A stretch of 54,673 bases of DNA from JAJDFU01 sp964595955 (GTDB taxonomy: Bacteria; Bacteroidota; Bacteroidia; Chitinophagales; Saprospiraceae): contig CAZQSF010000015.1 in NCBI GenBank assembly GCA_964595955.1, forward strand, positions 1 through 54,673, written 5' to 3'. The stretch's first letter is position 1; every line of letters starts with the position of its first letter. Under the pieces are notes generated by a model. That model searched no databases, was not told where the DNA came from, and saw only the letters and a program-made list of their open reading frames with translations. Of this stretch, positions 42,657 through 51,096 are shown piece after piece. The position numbers and the translations under genes were made by a program.

Positions 42657-44564
42657 TCAGGACACCAGGGCTTCGGACTTGATGGCGTCGGGCTCCGCAT
42701 CTGCCTGTTCATCCAGTTCATCCTTTTCGACCCGCAAATTCTCGATGATGAACTCCTGGCGCGAGGGGGTATTCTTGCCCATGAAATAGGCTAGGATATC
42801 GTCCAGTTTGGTGTCTTCGTTGAGCAAAACGGGTTCGAGCCGAATATCGTCGCCGATGAAGTCCTTGAACTCACCGGGTGATATCTCGCCCAGCCCTTTG
42901 AAGCGCGTGATCTCGGCTTTGCCGCGCAGGGCCTTGATGGCTTCCTGTTTTTCCTCCTCGGAATAGCAGTAGAAGGTCTGTTTTTTATCGCGCACCCGAA
43001 AGAGGGGGGTCTCCAGGATGTAAAGGTGTCCGTTTCGAACCAGTTCCGGGAAAAACTGCAGAAAGAAGGTGAGCAGCAACAGGCGGATGTGCATGCCGTC
43101 CACATCGGCATCGGTGGCGATCACGATGCGGTTGTAGCGCAAGTCGTCCAGGCCGTCCTCTATGTTGAGCGCGTGCTGAAGGAGATTGAACTCCTCGTTC
43201 TCGTACACCACCTTTTTGGTGAGGCCATAGCTGTTGAGCGGCTTGCCGCGCAGGCTGAACACGGCCTGGGTCTGCACGTCGCGTGCTTTGGTAATAGAGC
43301 CGCTGGCCGAGTCTCCTTCGGTAATGAAGAGGGTAGTGGCTTTTCGGATCTCCTCATCCACCTTCCGGCTGCTGTCGCTGAAATGCAGGCGGCAATCGCG
43401 TAGCTTCTTGTTGTGCAGGTTGGCTTTTTTGGCCCGCTGGTTCGCCAGCTTTTTGATGCCGGCCATTTCCTTGCGCTCCCGTTCCGACTGCAGGATGCGC
43501 TTTTGCAGCGCTTTGGCGGTATCGGGCTTTTTGTGGAGGTAGTTGTCCAGCTTTTCCCTGACCACTTTATTGATAAAGGTTCGGACGGTGGGGCCGTCGG
43601 GGCCCATGTCTGCTGAGCCCAGCTTGGTCTTGGTTTGCGATTCAAAGACCGGCTCCTCAATGCGCACGCTGATGGCAGCTACGATGGAGGCAAGGATATC
43701 CTTCCGGTCGTAGTTTTTACCGAAGTGCTCTTGGATGGCTTTCACCACGGCTTCCCGGAATGCATTGAGGTGCGTACCTCCCTGGGTTGTATTTTGGCCG
43801 TTCACAAAAGAGTGGTATTGCTCTCCGTAGTGATTGCCGTGGCTGAGCGCAATTTCGATGTCCTCGTCTTTGAGGTGGATAATGGGGTAGCGGAGGTTTT
43901 CCTGAGCGGCTTTGCGCTCCAGCAGATCGAGCAGCCCGTTTTTGGACTGCAGGGTTTTGCCGTTGAAAAGGATCTTGAGTCCGGCGTTCAGGTAGGCGTA
44001 GTTCCAAAGCTGATTCTCCAGGTACTCCGGCCGGAATTTGTACTTTTTAAATACACTGCCGTCGGGGCGAAAGACCACCTCGGTGCCGTTGGCCGCCGAG
44101 CTCTTCTTGAGTTTGTGGTCTTTGATGAGCTCGCCCTGTTCGAATTCGGCCACCTTGGCTTTGCCGTCGCGCACGCTGGTGACCCGAAAATAGTTGGAAA
44201 GGGCGTTGACGGCCTTGGTGCCTACACCGTTCAGGCCTACCGATTTTTTGAAGGCTTTGGAGTCGTACTTGCCGCCGGTATTGATCCGGGATACGCACTC
44301 TACGACCTTGCCCAGCGGAATGCCGCGGCCAAAATCCCGTACGCGCACCTGCCCGTCCTCTACTTCCACCTCGATTTGGCGGCCGTGCCCCATGAAATAC
44401 TCGTCGATGGAATTATCGATCACTTCCTTGACCAGGATGTAAATGCCGTCGTCGGCCGAAGAGCCATCGCCCAACTTGCCGATGTACATGCCCGGGCGCA
44501 TGCGGATGTGCTCCTTCCAGTCGAGGGATCGAATGTTTTCCTCGGTGTATTTTATTTGTGCCAT
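42657..44564 (-). CDS. parE: DNA topoisomerase IV subunit B
   Basis: ParE is the ATPase half of topoisomerase IV, which separates linked daughter chromosomes. The 635-residue protein has the GHKL ATPase (MRPGMYIGKLG; EVIDNSIDEY; DFGRGIPLG; GLNGVGTKAVNALS), transducer domain with the QTKTKLGS lysine loop, and the Toprim domain with FITEGDSASG and IATDADVDGMHIR. The sequence SRKVDEEIRKATTLFI and the short C-terminus distinguish it from GyrB, which is longer. ParC is not in the window. It has a clear -7/-33 promoter pair at 44670-44700 on the minus strand, with a leader of about 100 bases that holds a perfect hairpin. Confidence 0.94.
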   Translation of the reverse strand: MAQIKYTEENIRSLDWKEHIRMRPGMYIGKLGDGSSADDGIYILVKEVIDNSIDEYFMGHGRQIEVEVEDGQVRVRDFGRGIPLGKVVECVSRINTGGKYDSKAFKKSVGLNGVGTKAVNALSNYFRVTSVRDGKAKVAEFEQGELIKDHKLKKSSAANGTEVVFRPDGSVFKKYKFRPEYLENQLWNYAYLNAGLKILFNGKTLQSKNGLLDLLERKAAQENLRYPIIHLKDEDIEIALSHGNHYGEQYHSFVNGQNTTQGGTHLNAFREAVVKAIQEHFGKNYDRKDILASIVAAISVRIEEPVFESQTKTKLGSADMGPDGPTVRTFINKVVREKLDNYLHKKPDTAKALQKRILQSERERKEMAGIKKLANQRAKKANLHNKKLRDCRLHFSDSSRKVDEEIRKATTLFITEGDSASGSITKARDVQTQAVFSLRGKPLNSYGLTKKVVYENEEFNLLQHALNIEDGLDDLRYNRIVIATDADVDGMHIRLLLLTFFLQFFPELVRNGHLYILETPLFRVRDKKQTFYCYSEEEKQEAIKALRGKAEITRFKGLGEISPGEFKDFIGDDIRLEPVLLNEDTKLDDILAYFMGKNTPSRQEFIIENLRVEKDELDEQADAEPDAIKSEALVS

Positions 44565-44581
44565 CTATTCGGGTTATGCGA

Positions 44582-44600
44582 CTATTTTTTCGAAAAATAG
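44582..44600 (-). other. Perfect hairpin in the parE leader
   Basis: CTATTTTT and AAAAATAG pair over a TCG loop, 17 bases before the parE start codon. It may occlude the start region or be incidental. Confidence 0.4.
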
Positions 44601-44669
44601 GGCCTGAACTCGCAGCAAATCGCCTTGGTTTGTGTTAGAAAAACTAGAGTGGGGCGAAGCGAGAACATC

Positions 44670-44700
44670 CAAAAATACGAATCTTCCTTTTGATTAACAA
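44670..44700 (-). promoter_or_regulatory. Complete -33/-7 promoter for parE
   Basis: The minus strand has TTG (44698-44700), a 20-base spacer and TATTTTTG (44670-44677), a full match to the Bacteroidota TTG-N17-23-TAnnTTTG consensus. The divergent gene's -33 (44690-44692) lies between the two elements. Confidence 0.7.
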
Positions 44701-44718
44701 CAAATTGTTTTATTTTAG
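44690..44718 (+). promoter_or_regulatory. Probable promoter of the divergent membrane-protein gene
   Basis: TTG (44690-44692), an 18-base spacer and TATTTTAG (44711-44718, one mismatch to the -7 consensus), eight bases before the ATG at 44727. It overlaps the parE promoter, so the two may compete. Confidence 0.5.
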
Positions 44719-44726
44719 TATCACTC

Positions 44727-45257
44727 ATGTCTGACAAGGTCCAACGATCGAATCTTTTCCGGCACCCGGGCATGCGCGTCCTGTTTCGCGCTGTCGAACG
44801 GGAGTCCATGGTCAAACTGATGCTTTGTTTGGCCTTGTTCATTGCGGGCATGACCCTGATCGGGATTTCCCTCACATCAAGCCCACTGCTGGTGCTTATC
44901 GGCTTCGCGGGGGTGTTGTGGAGCCTGCGCCTTTGTGCGTTCGCCGCCCGGGAACTGCATTCGGAGGACAGTCGCCTGTATTACATTCTTCGCCATCAGC
45001 CCCGGCGTATCGTATGGGTATATGCGGTAGAAACCCAGCGCATGCCTTTTGGCCTGACCTTTAGCCGAAACGCACTTCTCTACTTCAAGATGATCGATGG
45101 CGATGAGATCAGCGTGAGTGTGCCGGCCGGCAAAGCCCGCCTGATCTCCCGCACGCTCAACCGACTCTTGCCACATGCCACCTTTGGGTACAGTCCGGAA
45201 AAAGCGAAGGCCTATGAAAAGCATCCCGAAACGCTCATTCGCAAAAAAGCCGGATGA
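44727..45257 (+). CDS. Hypothetical two-helix membrane protein
   Basis: The 176-residue protein is not in a family I can name. It has two adjacent hydrophobic helices (about 30-70: KLMLCLALFIAGMTLIGISLTSSPLLVLIGFAGVLWSLRL), flanked by basic cytoplasmic stretches, and a folded C-terminal part (VETQRMPFGLTFSRNALLYFKMIDGDEISVSVPAGKARLISRTLNRLLP) with beta strands, like a PH-type domain. It starts a two-gene unit with the HTTM gene 15 bases downstream, so it could be a partner of that protein. Confidence 0.7.
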   Translation: MSDKVQRSNLFRHPGMRVLFRAVERESMVKLMLCLALFIAGMTLIGISLTSSPLLVLIGFAGVLWSLRLCAFAARELHSEDSRLYYILRHQPRRIVWVYAVETQRMPFGLTFSRNALLYFKMIDGDEISVSVPAGKARLISRTLNRLLPHATFGYSPEKAKAYEKHPETLIRKKAG

Positions 45258-45272
45258 TGCTATCTTGCGGAT

Positions 45273-46661
45273 ATGAAGCGCCTATTCCAACCCATTGACA
45301 TTGCGTCCCTGGTCTTTTTCCGGCTGGCCTTCGGCATTCTGGGTTTTGCCCACGTAATTGGAGACTGGACCTACTATCACCTCCAAAAAGATGCCTTCAA
45401 CCCGGATCGGTTCCAATTCAAGTACATGCCCTTCGAGTGGTTGCCTACTTTTCACGATCCCTGGATGTCGCTGCTGATCTGGTTCATTGCGGGTTGTGGG
45501 CTGGCCGTGGCCCTGGGATGGCGCTACCAGTGGACCAGCTGGCTTTTCGCCTTTGGTTTTCTGTATCTCTTCCTGCTGGAAAAGTCGTATTACCTCAATC
45601 ACGGCTATTTGTTTTGCTGGCTCAGTTTCATCATGCCCTTCTTGCCGGCTCACCGGGCCTGGTCCGTGGACGTTCGCCGCGATCCGGGCTTACACCGCTC
45701 AACCATTCCGGCATGGCCGGTCTTGCTGTTGTGCCTGCTTATGGGGATCGTGTATTTCTACGGCGGCTTGGCCAAGATCAACAGTGACTGGCTGAGAGCC
45801 GTACCGCTCAAGCAGTGGATGCAGGCCAAACGGGACTACGCGGTGGTCGGGCCGGTCCTGGCTCAGCCCTGGGTGCCCTGGTTCATGGCCTACGGCGGGC
45901 TTTTGCTCGACCTTTCGGCTCCCTTCCTCTTGTTCTTTCGCCGCACCCGCCCCTGGATCTTCGGTGCCATCATCGCGTTTCACCTTTTCAATTTCATTGC
46001 CTTCCAGATCGGCGTCTTTCCCTGGTTGTCCCTTTCGCTGAGTGCCCTGTATTTCTCCCCCTCTTTCCCGCGCGGGTGGTGGCGCTGGCTGACAGCCCGT
46101 AGCTTGCTCTTGCACCGCCTCGATGCAGGTTGGAAAACATACCTGGCCGAAAACAGCCGGCCGGCCAAGCCGCTTTGGCAGGAGGAAACCCGCTGGCGCC
46201 CTGCCCTTCGCCTGGCCTTGGTCGCCCTGATCCTGCCTCACCTCGTCATTCCCTTCCGGCACTACCTGATTCCGGGCGATGTGGGTTGGACCGAAGAAGG
46301 GCACCGCTATTCCTGGCGCATGATGCTGCGCTCCAAGAAGGGGAGCGGCTCCTTTTTTGTGAAGGATCCGGCTACGGGAGAAAAACATCTGGTCGACCTG
46401 GAAGATCATCTCTGGGATAAGCAGCGACGCAAACTGTTTACGCATCCGGATATGATCTGGCAGTTTGCCCAATACCTGGAAGCGGAATACAGGCAGGATT
46501 TTGCCGACCCCGAGGTCTATGCCCGGATAACCGTCTGGTTCAACGATCGCCCAAGGGCTCTGTACATAGACCCCAAGCAAAACCTCGCCCGGGAAAGCTG
46601 GTCGTATTGGAAGCATTCCGACTGGATTCTGGATCCGGACTGGTTGACTGCTTCCCGCTAG
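45273..46661 (+). CDS. HTTM-domain membrane protein, vitamin K-dependent gamma-carboxylase-like
   Basis: The 462-residue protein has many transmembrane helices in the first 300 residues (IASLVFFRLAFGILGFAHVIGDW; LLIWFIAGCGLAVALGW; YQWTSWLFAFGFLYLFLLEKSYYLNHGYLFCWLSFIMPFLPAHRAWSVD; LLLCLLMGIVYFYGGLAKINSDWL), matching the horizontally transferred transmembrane (HTTM) domain of vertebrate gamma-glutamyl carboxylase and bacterial homologues. The segment KSYYLNHGYLFCWL and FYGGLAKINSDWL are the best matches. The C-terminal 120 residues include VTFV-like soluble sequence ending LDPDWLTASR. The animal enzyme uses vitamin K hydroquinone to carboxylate Glu; the bacterial role is unproven. It follows the two-helix gene in one transcript. 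Confidence 0.85.
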   Translation: MKRLFQPIDIASLVFFRLAFGILGFAHVIGDWTYYHLQKDAFNPDRFQFKYMPFEWLPTFHDPWMSLLIWFIAGCGLAVALGWRYQWTSWLFAFGFLYLFLLEKSYYLNHGYLFCWLSFIMPFLPAHRAWSVDVRRDPGLHRSTIPAWPVLLLCLLMGIVYFYGGLAKINSDWLRAVPLKQWMQAKRDYAVVGPVLAQPWVPWFMAYGGLLLDLSAPFLLFFRRTRPWIFGAIIAFHLFNFIAFQIGVFPWLSLSLSALYFSPSFPRGWWRWLTARSLLLHRLDAGWKTYLAENSRPAKPLWQEETRWRPALRLALVALILPHLVIPFRHYLIPGDVGWTEEGHRYSWRMMLRSKKGSGSFFVKDPATGEKHLVDLEDHLWDKQRRKLFTHPDMIWQFAQYLEAEYRQDFADPEVYARITVWFNDRPRALYIDPKQNLARESWSYWKHSDWILDPDWLTASR

Positions 46662-46678
46662 CCTCCTTTTGGGGGCTG

Positions 46679-47959
46679 CTAGATGATCATGCCTGCCCCC
46701 ACGGTCTCATTCGTGCTCTCGTCGATCAGGATCACACTTCCCGTAATGCGATTTTTCCGGTAGGCGTCGTAGAAAAGCGGCTTGGTCGTGCGGATCTTAA
46801 CGCGGGCGATGTCGTTCATGCCGATCATCTTGTCCTCCTGGTTGCGATGCAGGGTGTTGATGTCCAGCTTATACCGGATATCCTGGATGATACAACGCGC
46901 TTCCTGGGTGGTGTGCATGAAGGTGTATTTTCCCTTGAGCTGAAGGGGGCGTTCATTGAACCAACACACCATCAACTCCAGATCCTGCCCCATATTCGGG
47001 ATATTGTTTTCGCGGACGATCATATCCCCCCGGCTGAGGTCGAGGTCGTCTTCCAGCAGCACCGTGACCGACTGCGGGGGAAAGGCTTCTTCCATCTCGC
47101 CGTCGTAGGAGTCGATCTTTTTTATGGTGGAGGTGAATCCGCTGGGCAGCAACATGACCTTATCGCCCTTTTTGATCACGCCGCCGGCTACCCGGCCGGC
47201 ATAGCCGCGATAGTCGTGAAACTCGTCCGAATACGGCCGGATGACGTATTGCACGGGAAAGCGACAATCGATGAAATTGTGATCGGAGCCGATGTGTACG
47301 TTTTCCAGGTAGTACAGCAGGGTGGTGCCGCCGAACCAGGGCATGTTGGTAGATTTCTCCACCACATTATCGCCATTAAGGGCAGAGATCGGGATGAAGT
47401 GGACATCCTTGACATCCAGTTTGTAGGAAAACTCGGAGAACTCCTCTTTGATCTCTTCGAATACCTCCTCACTGTAGTCGACCAGATCCATCTTGTTGAT
47501 GCAGATGACCAGGTGGGGGATCTGAAGCAAGCTCGAAATGAACGCATGGCGGCGGGTCTGTTCGACTATGCCGTTGCGGGCATCGATGAGAATGAGGGCC
47601 ACGTTGGCCGTACTGGCACCGGTGACCATGTTTCGGGTGTACTGAATATGCCCCGGCGTGTCGGCGATAATAAACTTGCGCCGGGGGGTGGCAAAATACC
47701 GGTAGGCTACATCGATGGTAATCCCCTGTTCGCGTTCGGCCCGAAGCCCGTCGGTCAGCAAGGCCAGGTTTACACCTTGCTCACCCCGGCGCTCCGAACT
47801 CTGCCGAATGGACTCGTATTGATCCTCAAAAATGCTTTTGCTGTCGTAAAGCAAACGGCCGATGAGTGTCGACTTTCCGTCATCAACGGAACCTGCCGTC
47901 GTGAAGCGAAGAAGCTCGGTATGCTGCGCACTGGCTTTACTAGCGGTTTCTTGTTGCAT
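46679..47959 (-). CDS. cysN: Sulfate adenylyltransferase GTPase subunit
   Basis: CysN is the GTPase subunit that drives formation of adenosine 5'-phosphosulfate (APS) with CysD. The 426-residue protein has the G1 motif GSVDDGKSTLIGRLLYDS (about 23-40), DTPGHIQYTRNM (G3), NKMDLVDY (G4) and the beta-barrel domains ending TVGAGMII. The length is that of CysN alone; no APS kinase domain is fused, consistent with a separate cysC. It lies downstream of cysD (253-base gap) on the same strand and is convergent with the HTTM gene, 17 bases from its stop, with a short hairpin (AGCCTCC-TTTT-GGGGGCT, 46660-46677) between. Confidence 0.96.
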   Translation of the reverse strand: MQQETASKASAQHTELLRFTTAGSVDDGKSTLIGRLLYDSKSIFEDQYESIRQSSERRGEQGVNLALLTDGLRAEREQGITIDVAYRYFATPRRKFIIADTPGHIQYTRNMVTGASTANVALILIDARNGIVEQTRRHAFISSLLQIPHLVICINKMDLVDYSEEVFEEIKEEFSEFSYKLDVKDVHFIPISALNGDNVVEKSTNMPWFGGTTLLYYLENVHIGSDHNFIDCRFPVQYVIRPYSDEFHDYRGYAGRVAGGVIKKGDKVMLLPSGFTSTIKKIDSYDGEMEEAFPPQSVTVLLEDDLDLSRGDMIVRENNIPNMGQDLELMVCWFNERPLQLKGKYTFMHTTQEARCIIQDIRYKLDINTLHRNQEDKMIGMNDIARVKIRTTKPLFYDAYRKNRITGSVILIDESTNETVGAGMII

Positions 47960-48212
47960 CGTTTTGGAGTTGCTTTTGACTGTTGGCCCCTGGCGGTTGT
48001 TTTCCGGCGGGCCGCAGTTATGTTGCCTTTTGAATCAATGTGTTGACCTTGCGTCTTGGCGGGTGCCGTTTTCAAGGGAGATCTTCCCAGGCATCCCATG
48101 TCCGGGAATTCCATAAACCGGGGCTTGCGCTCAAAGCGGGAGTTTTCGCCAAGCTCGTTAAAACGACCGGGCGCCTCATCGCTTGCCGGCGCTCCCCCAA
48201 CGAGCCAATCGC

Positions 48213-49121
48213 TTAGAAATACCCGGCCTTTTTCCGGTCCTCCATGGCGGTTTCGGACCGCTTGTCATCGGCGCGCCCACCGCGTTCGGTGATGCGGGCC
48301 ATAGACACTTCGGCAATGATATCGTCAACGGTTTGAGCGTTGGATTCCCACACGCCGGTACAGGTCATATCGCCGATAGTCCGGCATCGCACCGTCATTT
48401 CCACCACTTTCTCTTCGGGCCGTTTATTGATGTAGGGGGAATCGGCCAGGAGCATTCCTTCGCGCTCGAATACCTTTCGTTTGTGGGCGAAATACAGGTT
48501 GGGAAGCTCCACTTCTTCGAAGGCCAGGTACTGCCAGACGTCCAGCTCGGTCCAATTGGAGATCGGGAAGACCCGGAAATGCTCTCCCAGGTGTTTCCGG
48601 CCGTTGAAGAGGTTCCACAATTCGGGCCGCTGATTTTTAGGATCCCACTGGCCGAACTCGTCCCGGTGGCTGAAAAAGCGTTCTTTGGCACGTGCTTTCT
48701 CCTCGTCGCGTCGTCCTCCGCCCAGGGCTGCATCGAACTTGCCCTTTTCCAGCGAGTCCAACAACACGGCCGTCTGCAGGAGGTTTCGGCTGGCGTCGTA
48801 GCCCTTTTCTTCGGTCACCATGCCCCGGTCAATGGCATCCTGCACCGAGCCTACCAGCAGGCGCAGTCCGTGGTCCGCTACCAGCTTATCCCGGTAGGCC
48901 AGGGTTTCCGGGAAGTTGTGCCCGGTGTCGATGTGGAGTAAAGGAAAGGGTACGCGAGCCGGGTAGAACGCCTTGATGGACAGGTAGGTCATCAGAATGG
49001 AATCCTTACCTCCGGAAAAAAGTAGCACCGGATTTTCAAATTGGGAGGCCACCTCCCGCAATATAAAAATGGATTCAGCTTCCAGCTCCTTGAGGTGGTT
49101 GATGTGGTAATTGGTGCGCAT
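48213..49121 (-). CDS. cysD: Sulfate adenylyltransferase catalytic subunit
   Basis: CysD makes APS from ATP and sulfate. The 302-residue protein has the PP-loop LLFSGGKDSILMTYLSIKAF (about 33-52), LLHIDTGHNFPETLAYRD and AALGGGRRDEEKARAKERFFSHRDEFGQWDPKNQRPELWN, all diagnostic of CysD, and ends with RSETAMEDRKKAGYF. Both the PP-loop Ser and Lys are intact. It is between cysC (33 bases upstream) and cysN. The gap of 253 bases to cysN holds nothing recognisable, but transcription is probably continuous. Confidence 0.97.
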   Translation of the reverse strand: MRTNYHINHLKELEAESIFILREVASQFENPVLLFSGGKDSILMTYLSIKAFYPARVPFPLLHIDTGHNFPETLAYRDKLVADHGLRLLVGSVQDAIDRGMVTEEKGYDASRNLLQTAVLLDSLEKGKFDAALGGGRRDEEKARAKERFFSHRDEFGQWDPKNQRPELWNLFNGRKHLGEHFRVFPISNWTELDVWQYLAFEEVELPNLYFAHKRKVFEREGMLLADSPYINKRPEEKVVEMTVRCRTIGDMTCTGVWESNAQTVDDIIAEVSMARITERGGRADDKRSETAMEDRKKAGYF

Positions 49122-49154
49122 ACGATTTGGTGTTGCGGTTCAGTCGTTTGGTTT

Positions 49155-49769
49155 TCAGTTGGAAGGAGTCGTTTTCAGACTCACATGGTCCAGCGCGAAC
49201 GAAAAAAGGGTGTCCAGGGAAATATCCAGTTCGTGCTCGTGTGTGGGCAAAAAAAGATCGGGCGCTGAAGGGGCTTCGTACGGGGCGTCGATTCCGGTGA
49301 ACCCCTTGATTTCCCCGGCCCGTGCCTTGCGGTACAACCCTTTGACATCTCGCGTTTCACAGACTTCCAGGGGCGCGTGCACATGCACCTCCAAGAAATC
49401 GTCCTGGCCAATGATCTCCTTGGCCAGGGCGCGCATGGCCCGGGTTGGGCTGATAAAAGAGCATATAGTAACGATGCCGCTGTGGCAATACAATCGGGCC
49501 ACTTCGGCTATCCGGCGGATGTTTTCCTGCCGATCGGCCGTAGAAAAGCCCAGGTTGCTGTTGATGCCGCTGCGAATGTTGTCGCCGTCCAACACCTGCG
49601 GAAAATAGCCGGCCTCGAATAGTTTGCGCTCCAGCCCCTGTGCAAGGGTGCTTTTTCCAGAGCCCGAAAGGCCGGTCAGCCAGAAAACTTTGCTGTGTTG
49701 TCGAAGCCTTTCCTCGCGCTCGCGGCGAGACAAAAGGCGGTCGAAAATCGGGTGAATATGCTCAGCCAA
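49155..49769 (-). CDS. cysC: Adenylylsulfate kinase
   Basis: CysC phosphorylates APS at the 3' position to give PAPS. The 204-residue protein has the P-loop GLSGSGKSTLAQGLERKLF (about 33-51), VLDGDNIRSGINSNLGFS, the RQENIRRIAEVARLY helix, and CSFISPTRAMRALAKEII, all standard. The C-terminus has DAPYEAPSAPDLFL, the substrate lid. It follows the DUF2061 gene by 14 bases and precedes cysD by 33, so all four are in one operon. The presence of cysC shows PAPS is made; whether it goes to sulfite or to sulfation is not decided by the window. Confidence 0.96.
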   Translation of the reverse strand: MAEHIHPIFDRLLSRREREERLRQHSKVFWLTGLSGSGKSTLAQGLERKLFEAGYFPQVLDGDNIRSGINSNLGFSTADRQENIRRIAEVARLYCHSGIVTICSFISPTRAMRALAKEIIGQDDFLEVHVHAPLEVCETRDVKGLYRKARAGEIKGFTGIDAPYEAPSAPDLFLPTHEHELDISLDTLFSFALDHVSLKTTPSN

Positions 49770-49783
49770 AGCTTGCTTTGTTT

Positions 49784-50056
49784 TTAGGATACAGGTTTAT
49801 CGGGTTCTTCGGAACCCGAGCTGAACCAGCTCCGAACCACTCCGCGGGGAGCCAGTTGCCAGGCGCGTTCGTGCAGGTAATAAATGATCAACTTGAGGAC
49901 CAGTTCGAAACCGGCGACCATGGTCGATTTTTCCAGGACATCCTCACATCCACTACCTCGAAAGATGGTATAGGCCAGAATGAAGGTCGTACCGGTGGCG
50001 ATAACCCGCCAGGTAATAGCCTTCAGGATGCTCCGGGTATGGGATTCTTTCTGCAT
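49784..50056 (-). CDS. DUF2061 small membrane protein
   Basis: The 90-residue protein has two hydrophobic helices (KAITWRVIATGTTFILAYTIF and FELVLKLIIYYLHERAWQL), and the YYLHERAW end is the DUF2061 signature. It is the first gene of the sulfate-activation operon, and DUF2061 proteins are known to occur next to or fused with cysC, which fits. Its function is not known; a membrane-anchoring or sulfate-related transport role is a guess. Confidence 0.88.
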   Translation of the reverse strand: MQKESHTRSILKAITWRVIATGTTFILAYTIFRGSGCEDVLEKSTMVAGFELVLKLIIYYLHERAWQLAPRGVVRSWFSSGSEEPDKPVS

Positions 50057-50190
50057 GACGACGCAATTGGGACAAATGTGATGCTAATGTATGACAAGCC
50101 CGCTAAAATTAGCAGTGCCAGCCAGAAAAGTCGACTTGGAGTTGGGATGTAGAACGGTTCAGAAGTGCCTTAGCCCGGGTTAAAGGTACG

Positions 50191-51078
50191 CTATTTCAGC
50201 AAATAGAAAAACCCGCCGTTAAAGCTGGGGGCGCCGAGGATGTTCTGCGCCAGCATGACCGTGCCCACGGAGACGGAAAGGCCGAAACGGGAGCCGATGA
50301 TGTAGTTGACTTCGGGAATGAGGGAGAGATAGGTGATGCGGTTGCCAAAAATGGAGGAACTGCCGGTCACGCCGCCACTGCTGCCGTTGCGCAGGGCCAG
50401 CACCAGGTCCATTTTGAGGGCAAACTGCCAGTGGTCGCCCGGGGTCCAACCCAACTCGCCACCGGCGCGGAAGGCATCGTCGTAGTTGATGTCCAGAGGA
50501 CCGGAACTGTAGTCCAGGGTGGCGTTGCCCCGCCACTGATAGCCTGCCGAGAGGGTGGCATAGAAGGGCGCGGGGTAAAAGGAATGGGAGGCGTGCAGCA
50601 TGGCGATGAGGCCCCAGGCGCCGTCGCCCGACTGCAGCAGCTCGCTTTCGCCGCCCACATTCTCGCCGCTGGGCAGCTTGAGCAGGGCCGATGCGCTGAG
50701 TACCACGGGCCCCTGATGGATGAGTCCGTAACGTCCGCCAAAGGCAATGTCGCCCTGGTCGTTGAATTCGTCGCCGGGGATGACGAAGCCGTCTGCACTG
50801 CTCTCGCGATTATTAATGGTGCTGCGTACAAAGACCGGTGCGCTGAGGATAGCCGTGAGGCGATCCGTAATGCCGTACTCCCCATACAGGCTGGTGGTGT
50901 AGATGGAAGTGGTAGTGATGTCGATGAGGTCGCCATCCGGATTGAAGAAGCGACCGGCCCGGATCACGCTTTGGCTGAGCTTGAAGTAGCCCTCGCCTTG
51001 CGCCTGCGTCCAGCCGCTTTGGGCATGCAGGTCCGAGCACAGGAAGAAAACGGCCAGCAGGATCAGAATAGGTCTCAT
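50191..51078 (-). CDS. Outer-membrane beta-barrel protein (transporter/porin-like)
   Basis: The 295-residue protein has a signal peptide (1-19, ending LHAQ) and then alternating amphipathic strands, as in the MetA/phenol-degradation type or DUF-type barrels: YFKLSQSVIRAGRFF, SIYTTSLYGEYGITDRLTAILSAPVFVRS, QGDIAFGGRYGLIHQGPVVLSASALLKLP, FYATLSAGYQWRG, FRAGGELGWTP. It ends with an aromatic strand GGFFYLLK as expected of barrels. The ligand is unknown. It starts 18 bases after the Big_2/DM13 lipoprotein gene, so the two are one transcript and may form a cell-surface complex. Confidence 0.82.
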   Translation of the reverse strand: MRPILILLAVFFLCSDLHAQSGWTQAQGEGYFKLSQSVIRAGRFFNPDGDLIDITTTSIYTTSLYGEYGITDRLTAILSAPVFVRSTINNRESSADGFVIPGDEFNDQGDIAFGGRYGLIHQGPVVLSASALLKLPSGENVGGESELLQSGDGAWGLIAMLHASHSFYPAPFYATLSAGYQWRGNATLDYSSGPLDINYDDAFRAGGELGWTPGDHWQFALKMDLVLALRNGSSGGVTGSSSIFGNRITYLSLIPEVNYIIGSRFGLSVSVGTVMLAQNILGAPSFNGGFFYLLK

Positions 51079-51096
51079 AGCAACAGGGCAGGTTGG

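Noticed and set aside
47770..48114. A 114-codon minus-strand frame next to cysN
   Set aside because: It overlaps the cysN start in another frame and has low-complexity Lys/Arg/Ser sequence without homology cues.
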